Of a stretch of 34,084 nt of DNA, positions 7,022-13,863 are shown one piece after another (position 1 is the stretch's first letter; each line of letters opens with the position of its first letter). The stretch lies in contig JAKLZG010000064.1 in assembly GCA_024256165.1 (NCBI GenBank), forward strand, positions 1-34,084, written 5' to 3'. The notes beneath the pieces are model-generated. The model was given only the letters and a program-made list of their open reading frames with translations. It searched no databases and was not told where the DNA came from. The stretch is from Candidatus Methylarchaceae archaeon HK02M2. GTDB taxonomy: Archaea; Thermoproteota; Nitrososphaeria; Nitrososphaerales; JACAEJ01. The position numbers and the translations under genes were made by a program.

Positions 7022-9010
7022 TTACACTGTTTTAGCCGAAATTTCTATAATGCGCCTCTCTTCTCTCTTTTCATTCAATGTTTGAATTCCTAATCGTTGT
7101 TCTGCTGATCTTAAAATAGCGCCTAGCATATCTTTATACGACATACCCGCAATTTTTGCCATCTTTGCAAGATGTCCATCCCAGCACCATCCTGGATTGG
7201 GGTTCACCTCAAGGAGCTTTGGGTTTCCCTCACAATCCAGCCTCCAATCGAACCGACAGTAATCCCTACACTCCAGCCTTTCAAACAACTTCAAACAGCA
7301 TTCCACGATCAACTTTTCTGTCTCCCTTGGTAGCTGGGCAGGAACGGACTTGATTTTCCAATATGGTGACTCTGGAAGCCACTTGGCCTCATAACCGCAG
7401 ATTCTAGGGAGCTCTTTTGGAAGCTCCGAGTAATCTTCCTCAGTAATGGGTAGTACTATGTAAGATTCAGGAGGGTTTCCAATTACTCCCACGCTGAGGT
7501 CCTTCCCTGTAAGGAATTCCTCGACAAGAATGGGTTTACCGTAGCCAAATTTCTCCCTTATTTCAGAAATGGCATTCATAAGCTCCTCTACACTATTTGA
7601 CACACTCCTTTGCGTTATTCCGAAACTGGAATCACCAAAGTTTGGTTTTACGATAGCAGGGAAGCCAAAGGAAAGTTCAAAGGTTCTATCTTCTGGCTTA
7701 ATAAAGAAAGCTTTAGGCACAGGGATTTTCATCTCCTTAGCAATTCCTCTGACAAGTGATTTATCATAACAATAAGCAAGACACTGAGGTCCAGAGCCTG
7801 TGTAGGGGATGCCAAGCATCTCTAGCAAGGCGGGTATATGAAGCTCCTTTACAGCATCGTTGCTGTAACCCTCATCACACAGATTAAAAACGAAATCGAT
7901 CTTCCTTTTCAGTCTAATCAATTCTTGGATTAAATTATCATGATTACTCAGGTATGAAAACTGGTAGCCTTTAAGTTCCCCCAAAGTTGACTTCAACTGA
8001 TCGATTGTGTATAAATCGTCGTCATCGAAGATGGAGCAGGGCTTTAAAGTGTCTAGTTTACTAGGGTCGCCCAAAATTACTATCGCCCTCTTCACCGCCT
8101 CTTTTACTCTCTTTTTAGTAGGCTTCCATTCTTTCTTGACCACAGCGGTAAATATATAGCGACGCTCCATCATGCCAAAGTCCTTTTTTCTATGGGAACT
8201 AGAAGAAATTTCACTCTCAAGAGAGATATCACTGAAGTTTGCTGTTTTCAGAAGTTGGGTCAGGCCTTTCTTGGTGTAAAGCCTTTCCGAATAGAATTGG
8301 TCGGCAACCACGCCCTTTTCCACATGGGTAATTACTTCCCTTGATATTAGACGCTCTCCATCAACGGAAAGGGAGCGCTCCCTGCATACAAAATAATTCT
8401 TATCTATCCATTCCCAAGAGTGAGTTTGAAATTTTTTCTTTAAATATTCCCCATCAGCGACATCGATGAGTACCCTGCCCCAAGGTTTTAAAACTCTAAA
8501 TATCTCCTCTAAAACCCTTAGGTCATCTTGGATGGTATCGAAATAGCCGAAACTGTTCCCCAGTATCAAAACCGCATCAAAGGTATCGGGTGGATATGGT
8601 AGTTTTCGAGCATCGCCCTCTCTAAATCTAATATTCAGACCATATCTTTTAGCAGACGATTTAGCCTTTTGTATTAGATAATGGGATCGGTCTAATCCTT
8701 CAACGTATTTGAAGCCTCTCCTTGCCAGTTCCAGAGAATGGCGTCCCTGACCACAACATAGATCCAGAATCTTATCTTCAGGCGAGAGTTTTAGAATCTT
8801 TGAGAACGTATCTACTTCTCTACGGGTTATGCTTTGATCGTCAACTAAATCTGCATCTGTTTTCAGGTAAAGTGAATTGAAGATACGCCTCCACCAGTCT
8901 GAGGGAACTCTTTCTTCGAGGTGGGAAATAGGACCAAGGCATTTTTTCTCCTTGACTCTTCTTTCTTGAGGTAATTTTTCTTTGAATGATCTTACCATTA
9001 TCATCATCAT
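7022..9010 (-). CDS. Fusion: SAM-dependent methyltransferase + D-Ala-D-Ala ligase-like ATP-grasp enzyme
   Basis: A 662-residue two-domain enzyme. Residues about 60-290 are a class I methyltransferase: SAM loop ILDLCCGQGRH at 81-91, acidic end of strand 2 in EGLDRS, then FDAVLILGNSFGYF. Residues about 310-640 are a D-alanine-D-alanine-ligase-like ATP-grasp unit: VFNLCDEG, then IPALLEMLGIPYTGSG, then FPAIVKPNFGDSSFGI for ATP, ending with the metal site LLEVNPNPG (about 599-607). The pair suggests it both ligates and methylates a small acid or amino acid. Archaea generally lack murein, so cell-wall D-Ala-D-Ala synthesis is unlikely. The gene is richer in G+C than its neighbours (32 of 60 bases at 7201-7260, against 15 of 60 at 6121-6180), which hints at transfer. 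The start is one of several tandem ATGs; a 14-base palindrome precedes it. Substrate unknown. Confidence 0.85.
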   Translation of the reverse strand: MMMIMVRSFKEKLPQERRVKEKKCLGPISHLEERVPSDWWRRIFNSLYLKTDADLVDDQSITRREVDTFSKILKLSPEDKILDLCCGQGRHSLELARRGFKYVEGLDRSHYLIQKAKSSAKRYGLNIRFREGDARKLPYPPDTFDAVLILGNSFGYFDTIQDDLRVLEEIFRVLKPWGRVLIDVADGEYLKKKFQTHSWEWIDKNYFVCRERSLSVDGERLISREVITHVEKGVVADQFYSERLYTKKGLTQLLKTANFSDISLESEISSSSHRKKDFGMMERRYIFTAVVKKEWKPTKKRVKEAVKRAIVILGDPSKLDTLKPCSIFDDDDLYTIDQLKSTLGELKGYQFSYLSNHDNLIQELIRLKRKIDFVFNLCDEGYSNDAVKELHIPALLEMLGIPYTGSGPQCLAYCYDKSLVRGIAKEMKIPVPKAFFIKPEDRTFELSFGFPAIVKPNFGDSSFGITQRSVSNSVEELMNAISEIREKFGYGKPILVEEFLTGKDLSVGVIGNPPESYIVLPITEEDYSELPKELPRICGYEAKWLPESPYWKIKSVPAQLPRETEKLIVECCLKLFERLECRDYCRFDWRLDCEGNPKLLEVNPNPGWCWDGHLAKMAKIAGMSYKDMLGAILRSAEQRLGIQTLNEKREERRIIEISAKTV

Positions 9011-9013
9011 TAT

Positions 9014-9027
9014 GGCAAAATTTTGCC
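9014..9027. promoter_or_regulatory. Palindrome GGCAAAATTTTGCC at the start of the fusion gene
   Basis: A perfect 14-base palindrome ending four bases before the ATG of the minus-strand methyltransferase/ligase gene. It separates a GAGAGG SD-like stretch from the start codon. It could be an operator, or a hairpin that hides or positions the start. Confidence 0.4.
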
Positions 9028-9236
9028 TCTCAATGTTTTGAAACGGTATGTCAATAAAAGAAGTATAAAAAGTTTACAAACATATCATTTCAAAGGAAAG
9101 ACAGCTATCAAACAAGTTATCGATCGTTCTATAGTAATAATATTTCAAATAGAGCAGGTTATGTTTCTGTTGAAATTTCTTAATTTTCCAGATAAAATAA
9201 TTAATATTTGTAGTAAATTTACATACTCTTGAATTG

Positions 9237-9434
9237 ATGGTTGATGATGAAGAAGTAAGGAGACAGGAAGAATACAGTAATTTTGTAGATTTGCTCAATA
9301 AACTGCGTAGAGAAGATAAAATAACTCCCGAATATCGTAGAGACTTAGACAAGCAATGGAGAAAGTATCCAGAAAAGAGGTCTTTGTTATTACAACAACT
9401 TAAAGAACTAGCAAAGTCGTATACTCAAGTTTAG
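9237..9434 (+). CDS. Small charged helical protein of unknown function
   Basis: A 65-residue protein that I do not recognise. It is dominated by charged, probably helical segments (VRRQEEYSNFVDLLNKLRRE, then YRRDLDKQWRKYPEKR) and has no cysteines, signal peptide or membrane segment. ATG at 9237 is preferred to the TTG three bases earlier. There is no clear SD, but the A/T-rich AATTAATATTTG at 9199-9210 is about 30 bases upstream, as for a leaderless transcript. The amino-acid use looks coding, unlike the serine-rich frame on the other strand. It lies between the divergent fusion gene and the convergent endonuclease IV gene, which gives no functional clue. Confidence 0.55.
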   Translation: MVDDEEVRRQEEYSNFVDLLNKLRREDKITPEYRRDLDKQWRKYPEKRSLLLQQLKELAKSYTQV

Positions 9435-9513
9435 TTAAAGAATTGATTATAGGCCTTTTTTGACTTAACCGATAAAAATCAGATAATATTTGGGTCTTAC
9501 ACTCAAAAGAAGT

Positions 9514-10371
9514 TTAACAATCTTTAAGGTTGCCTTTCATAAGCTCCCTTGCCTTCTTAAGATTTCCTAAACTATCTCGCCTACTATCAATGGGGGTCTC
9601 TAAGATCAAAGGTAACTCCCTAATTACACTATGAGTTAGTATCGCTTTGAAACCTTCTTCGCCAATAAATCCCATACCTATATGTTCATGCCTATCTAAG
9701 TGTGAGTTTAATCTCCCTTTAGAATCATTGATATGAACCACCCTCAATTTAGAAAGATTGACTATTTTATCGAAGAGTTTTAAAGTCTCATTTACCGCCT
9801 TTCTATTGTTTAAATTATAGCCTGCTACAAAAGCATGACAAGTATCAAAGCATACCCCAACCCGATCCCTCTGTTCTATTTGATCTATTATACATTTTAT
9901 GTGATTAAACTCCGAGCCGACGCTATTCTTCATCCCAGCGGTATTTTCGAGCAGAAGCATTACATCGTTATCCACACTTGAAAGGGCTTGATTGCAGGCA
10001 TCAGCTGCCCTCTTAATACCTATATCGAGACCCTTACCAAGATGACTTCCTAGATGGGTGACGAGATAATCTACGTTCAATTGACCACATCTTAATAGCT
10101 CTGCTATAAGAGTATCTACTGAATTCTTATAGCCATCATCAAAGGGTGATGAGATATTTGGCAAATAGGGCATGTGAGCCACAGATACGTTAAATCCGTA
10201 AATCTCCAGCTTCTTGATGAAAGCATCAACATCTTCTTGATTTAGAGGGGAGAATTTCCAGCCTCTTGGATTCCTTGTGAATATCTGGAAGGTTGTACAT
10301 TCCATCTGCTTTGCTCTATCGACAGCCTTATCTATCGATCCTGCGATAGAAACATGAGCACCAAGAAGCAT
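9514..10371 (-). CDS. nfo: Endonuclease IV (AP endonuclease)
   Basis: A 285-residue DNA repair enzyme that cuts the phosphodiester bond 5' of abasic sites, part of base excision repair. It starts MLLGAHVSIAG, as is usual. All metal-binding motifs of the TIM-barrel family can be seen in order: AHMPYLPN, HLGSHLGKG, LLENTAG with a following GSEF, CFDTCHAFVAGYN, VVHINDSKG, HLDRHEHIGMG with FIGEEGF, and LILETP. Length is standard for the family, and nothing looks damaged. The ATG at 10371 is well placed. It is a single gene, converging with the small protein gene, so no operon context is available. Confidence 0.96.
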   Translation of the reverse strand: MLLGAHVSIAGSIDKAVDRAKQMECTTFQIFTRNPRGWKFSPLNQEDVDAFIKKLEIYGFNVSVAHMPYLPNISSPFDDGYKNSVDTLIAELLRCGQLNVDYLVTHLGSHLGKGLDIGIKRAADACNQALSSVDNDVMLLLENTAGMKNSVGSEFNHIKCIIDQIEQRDRVGVCFDTCHAFVAGYNLNNRKAVNETLKLFDKIVNLSKLRVVHINDSKGRLNSHLDRHEHIGMGFIGEEGFKAILTHSVIRELPLILETPIDSRRDSLGNLKKARELMKGNLKDC

Positions 10372-10502
10372 AAAAAAATCATATTTGAAATATTACCTAA
10401 AAAGATAACTATTGTACCCAGAAAACCTTAATATTATGAGTAAATTTAGATTTAACTTTGAAAATTTCAATTGACATAAGACGAAAAAGGTTACGATAAT
10501 TA

Positions 10503-11210
10503 ATGACGATAGGCACTAGAATTCTAATCTTTAATAATATACCTTTTGCCTATGCTTTAATAGGAATCATTGTTTTATTTCAAGACTTTACCACGTTTGA
10601 GGCAAAGTTAACTGCTATTATTTTCTTTGGAGGTTTATTATCTGCTGTACTCATAATTATCGAACCTGTTGAGCGATTAGTTGGGTTCTTTATAATACGA
10701 CATTTTCGGAAGCAAAGCGTCACAAATTTACCAGGGATTACATTAAAGACTAGAGGGGGGGTTATAAAAATCATTGGTCCCAATACAGTCTTCGGTCTTA
10801 AACCGATAACATCACAGATCTGGAAATCAAAAGTGGTTTCTTATTTAAAAAACAGGATTACGAGCCTTGTCTATACGTTAATATTTTTCTCAGTTGTGGC
10901 TTATTATCTTTTTTCTGAGAATGCAATCATTCTCAATTACTTCAAAATTGGTGAATTTCAAGTAAAAATCTTAGCAGGTCTAATTATTGTAGTTTTGTTT
11001 CTGATTATTTTAGTGCTAGCAAGAGAACTTCGTTGTCTACCAATACATGTGCGTGTAGCTGATATCTATTTGATGAAAGTGGAGGGAACACTGCCTGCAG
11101 GAAATAACTTTAAAAATCTTGAAACAGCAATTCAGCTTAATGATTGGGTTACTGCTAGATACTGGGCGCGGCGGAGTCATCTTGAGGGGGATTTTAATCC
11201 TACCGTATAG
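10503..11210 (+). CDS. Unknown membrane protein, four predicted membrane segments
   Basis: I do not recognise this 235-residue protein. Hydrophobic segments at about 12-28, 36-56, 119-137 and 155-173 predict four membrane spans in two pairs. A soluble loop of about 60 residues (60-118) lies between the pairs and contains a GG and basic residues. A soluble C-terminal tail of about 60 residues follows, with the rather distinctive NLETAIQLNDWVTARYWARR, which looks like a short helical hairpin. There are no conserved catalytic or metal motifs that I can see. It is isolated, with the nob1-nadK pair converging on it. The ATG at 10503 starts directly before the first hydrophobic segment; the upstream SD is weak. 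Confidence 0.75.
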   Translation: MTIGTRILIFNNIPFAYALIGIIVLFQDFTTFEAKLTAIIFFGGLLSAVLIIIEPVERLVGFFIIRHFRKQSVTNLPGITLKTRGGVIKIIGPNTVFGLKPITSQIWKSKVVSYLKNRITSLVYTLIFFSVVAYYLFSENAIILNYFKIGEFQVKILAGLIIVVLFLIILVLARELRCLPIHVRVADIYLMKVEGTLPAGNNFKNLETAIQLNDWVTARYWARRSHLEGDFNPTV

Positions 11211-11311
11211 TGGCTGTAACTATTTGCTTCGAGACCCCCAATTTTTCGATATAATAAAAGGAAAGGATACATAATACATGAGATTTCTTAATGATTTTAA
11301 ATAGTTAATCA

Positions 11312-11836
11312 CTATTTTCTCATCTTCCTTTTTAACTTTGTACCGCAGACGTCACATACTTTTACTTCACCGTTATTGAAGACTTTACCACATCCACTAC
11401 AGTAGATGAACCACCTTATAGTTTTTGAAATTCCCTTCATCATTACTGGGGAGAACTTCAATTTAAAAAATTTAACTAAATTTTGAATTGAATAATCATC
11501 CGAGACAATCGTAACATCATATCCATCTCGCTTTAACTGGACACCAAGGGTAACGATAGAAACATCCGCATCTGATAGCTTAATGACATCCCCACTTCTA
11601 CTTGCCATCTGCTTGACTTCATCGATTAAATTGCGGACTACTTCGGTTACTATCAGCCTACCACTTTCTATGAGAGCTGAGATAGCCATTTTTAATGCTC
11701 GATTATGAGATATCTCACGAATAATTTGAGGAGTTGTAAAATAAATAGAGATACCTGTGTATGGTATACCAGCGTAAAATGCTGTAGAATCCAGAACTAA
11801 AGCTCTCTTTTTTGATCGTTTTTTGTCAGAAACCAA
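11312..11836 (-). CDS. nob1: Nob1-like PIN-domain endoribonuclease with zinc ribbon
   Basis: Archaeal Nob1 trims the 3' end of pre-16S rRNA in late small-subunit maturation. The 174 residues hold a PIN domain with the acidic LDSTAF near the start, TPQIIREISHN, an acidic LSDADVSIVTLG and the closing VTIVSDDYSIQNL. A C-terminal zinc ribbon with CSGC and CDVC pairs follows, then a basic tail. The PIN-then-ribbon order and size fit archaeal Nob1. The start is TTG at 11836, overlapping the last 11 bases of nadK, so the two are almost certainly translated from one transcript. A lysine/arginine-rich N-terminus (KKRSKKR) precedes the PIN domain and may contact RNA. Confidence 0.88.
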   Translation of the reverse strand: MVSDKKRSKKRALVLDSTAFYAGIPYTGISIYFTTPQIIREISHNRALKMAISALIESGRLIVTEVVRNLIDEVKQMASRSGDVIKLSDADVSIVTLGVQLKRDGYDVTIVSDDYSIQNLVKFFKLKFSPVMMKGISKTIRWFIYCSGCGKVFNNGEVKVCDVCGTKLKRKMRK

Positions 11837-12656
11837 GATTATTTAGTTGGCGTAATATCTTCTTCTTATTGAACCTTACGAAGACAGCATCACGCTCATG
11901 TTCAGCGATTTCAATCCATTGCCTGGCGTTAATAGTATATGCCTCTTGACCATCAACTATCATATAGAAATCGTCTGAGAAAGATATTTCTATAGTTTCT
12001 GAAGGGAGAATTATTGAGGGTAATCTAAGCAATGGAAATACTGGCATTAAAAGAATAGACCTCGCTTCTTCATAAATTACTGGGCCTCCTCCACTAAAAG
12101 AGTGGGCAGTAGTGCCAGTAGGAGTTGCTACTATCAAACCGTCCATCTTCTGCTCTAAAAATACCTCTTGTGATTTTCTTACGGTCACCGTCGGTAGGGA
12201 AACATGTGAAACACGGTTGAAAAAAATCTCATTTAAGACCGGAGGAAAGGTTTTAACATCAGTGGAAGACTTGATGCGCAAACGTCTATCTAAGACATAT
12301 TTACCCTCAATTAACTTATCGATGGCAGCTGTCACCTCCTTTGGCAATATCTCTGATAAGACTCCTCTGCTTCCAACGTTTACCCCAAGCACTGGGACTT
12401 CTTTATCGATCATCCGTAAAGCCCTAAGAATGGTGCCATCACCCCCAACCGTAGCTAAAAGATCTATATCTTTGTCCATTACTTCCCTAATGGAAATCAC
12501 GGAGCGTATTGATTTGTATCTAAAGGGCTGTACTGTAGTTATATTGATACCAAATTTTAATAAATTCTCTATAAGTTGACAAGCTACAGTTTCTGCCCTC
12601 TTATACTTCTCTTTAATAAACACGACTACATGAGCAATATTGCGCCTTTTCACCAT
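11826..12656 (-). CDS. nadK: NAD kinase
   Basis: A 276-residue ATP-NAD kinase that makes NADP from NAD. The diagnostic GGDGT is at 71-75, followed by VPVLGVNVGSRGVLSE, then LNEIFFNRVSHVSL and the substrate loop TPTGTTAHSFSGGGPVI. The closing SFSDDFYMIVDGQEAY corresponds to the C-terminal beta-domain of the family. In many NAD kinases the glycine loop reads GFL; here it is RGVLSE, typical of some archaea. The ATG at 12656 faces the purS promoter region, and nob1 overlaps its 3' end. Pairing of nadK with a ribosome-maturation nuclease gives no direct pathway link. Confidence 0.94.
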   Translation of the reverse strand: MVKRRNIAHVVVFIKEKYKRAETVACQLIENLLKFGINITTVQPFRYKSIRSVISIREVMDKDIDLLATVGGDGTILRALRMIDKEVPVLGVNVGSRGVLSEILPKEVTAAIDKLIEGKYVLDRRLRIKSSTDVKTFPPVLNEIFFNRVSHVSLPTVTVRKSQEVFLEQKMDGLIVATPTGTTAHSFSGGGPVIYEEARSILLMPVFPLLRLPSIILPSETIEISFSDDFYMIVDGQEAYTINARQWIEIAEHERDAVFVRFNKKKILRQLNNLGF

Positions 12657-12891
12657 CTCTATCCAACATAGGATAATAATGACATTATTATATTTAGATC
12701 GTTTTGTTATATTGGAAAAGGTTTAATGGATTTATCCAGAAAACTGTGTAGGTTATACCTCTAGGTTATACTTATACATATTTCTTAAACCTAAAGGAAT
12801 GTTTATAATGGGTCTCAGGAACTAGTATCACGTAGGTTATGCTTTTATCTTCTATAACTACACCTTTACCTATTTTGGTGAAAAGTAACTT
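12657..12891. promoter_or_regulatory. Divergent control region between nadK and the pur operon
   Basis: Holds direct repeats TAGGTTATAC at 12749-12758 and 12762-12771, a variant TAGGTTATGC at 12833-12842, and an inverted AAACCTA at 12787-12793. Possible TATA-like sequences are GTTTATAATG (12801-12810) and CTTTTATC (12842-12849). GGTGA at 12879-12883 is a clear SD eight bases before the purS ATG. The repeats are the best operator candidates for the purine genes in this window. Confidence 0.5.
12749..12771 (+). repeat. Tandem TAGGTTATAC repeats before purS
   Basis: Two identical 10-base units start 13 bases apart; a third with one change is at 12833-12842. I did not find this decamer in the leaders of purD, purM or prs. 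Confidence 0.6.
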
Positions 12892-13152
12892 ATGAAGACT
12901 TACCTTGTCAAAGTTGTTATAGAGAATAAAGCTAGTGCTAGAGACCCTGAGGGGGAGACGATTCTAAGGGATCTATTGATTAAAGGTGGCTATGGACAGG
13001 TTAAGATTGTGAGAACGGCAAAGTTGTTGAAGGTGTGGATCGATGCTGAGACGAGTGAAGATGCAAAAAACACAACATCAAAGCTTTGTGATGAGCTAAG
13101 GATCTACAACCCAGTAGCCCACACATGCTCTATAAGCGTAGATGGAGAATAG
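12892..13152 (+). CDS. purS: Phosphoribosylformylglycinamidine synthase subunit PurS
   Basis: An 86-residue subunit that joins PurQ to the small PurL in the three-part FGAM synthase (step 4 of IMP synthesis). The pattern is typical: an opening strand TYLVKVVIENK, DPEGETI in the following turn, a helix, then VKIVRTAKLLKVWIDAET and a final helix ending in CDELRIYNPVAHTCSI. It is the first gene of the pur operon. A GGTGA SD lies eight bases before the ATG. Its last codons contain the SD for purQ, so expression of the two should be coupled. Length and composition are normal. Confidence 0.93.
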   Translation: MKTYLVKVVIENKASARDPEGETILRDLLIKGGYGQVKIVRTAKLLKVWIDAETSEDAKNTTSKLCDELRIYNPVAHTCSISVDGE

Positions 13153-13153
13153 T

Positions 13154-13858
13154 ATGAAAGTCGCAGTCATACAATTTCCTGGGAGCAACTGCGATTTGGA
13201 TACGATCTATGTCTTAAATAAAGTTGTGAAGATAAAAGCCGACCTCGTCTGGTATAAGTGTGAAGACCTAAATGAATATGATGGAATAATCCTTCCTGGA
13301 GGTTTCTCGTATGGTGACAGGCTGAGAGGTGGGATAATAGCTGCTCATAGCCCTGTCATGAGAGAGGTGAAAAGGATGGCAAAAGATGGATATCCAATCC
13401 TTGGGATTTGTAATGGTTTTCAGATATTGGTAGAGGCTGGGCTTCTTCCAGGAGCGTTGTTAAGGAACTCTTCTTTAAAGTTCATCTGTAAATGGGTAAA
13501 TCTTTCTATTGTAAGCATTAAATCTATTTTTACAGATAAGCTCAAAAGATCTTATATATTAAAGATGCCCATAGCCCATAATGAAGGGAGATATTTCATT
13601 GAAGAGCGTGATCTTCAAGAGCTTTATGACAGGAATCAGATCGTGCTCAAATACGTTAATGAAGAAGGCAGGGCTACGGATGAAGCCAATCCTAACGGTT
13701 CGATGGATAACATAGCAGGTATATGTAATATTGAAGGCAATATCTTAGGTTTGATGCCTCACCCTGAAAGAGCTTCTGAGAGAATTTTAAGCCCTTTTAG
13801 GAGTGAAGATGGAAGGTCGATCTTTACATCTATGATTGAATATATGAGAAAAAGGTGA
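13154..13858 (+). CDS. purQ: FGAM synthase glutaminase subunit PurQ
   Basis: A class I glutamine amidotransferase that supplies ammonia to PurL. VIQFPGSNCD opens the protein, GGFSYGDRLRGG follows, and the nucleophile sits in GICNGFQILVEAGLLPGAL. The other catalytic residues are in MPHPERA near the C-terminus. The ATG at 13154 is chosen because it opens MKVAVIQFPG as in other PurQ proteins and has GGAG (13144-13147) six bases upstream; an ATG at 13142 overlaps the purS stop and would add four residues. About 234 residues is normal. It lies between purS and purL in tight spacing, forming the complete PurSQL set. Confidence 0.95.
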   Translation: MKVAVIQFPGSNCDLDTIYVLNKVVKIKADLVWYKCEDLNEYDGIILPGGFSYGDRLRGGIIAAHSPVMREVKRMAKDGYPILGICNGFQILVEAGLLPGALLRNSSLKFICKWVNLSIVSIKSIFTDKLKRSYILKMPIAHNEGRYFIEERDLQELYDRNQIVLKYVNEEGRATDEANPNGSMDNIAGICNIEGNILGLMPHPERASERILSPFRSEDGRSIFTSMIEYMRKR

Positions 13859-13863
13859 AGTAA

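Noticed and set aside
9074-9352. 92-codon minus-strand frame over the small protein gene
   Set aside because: Serine- and leucine-rich low-complexity product overlapping the better candidate at 9237-9434 and its promoter.
12112-12579. 155-codon plus-strand frame
   Set aside because: It lies entirely inside nadK on the other strand; nadK has clear motifs and this frame has none.
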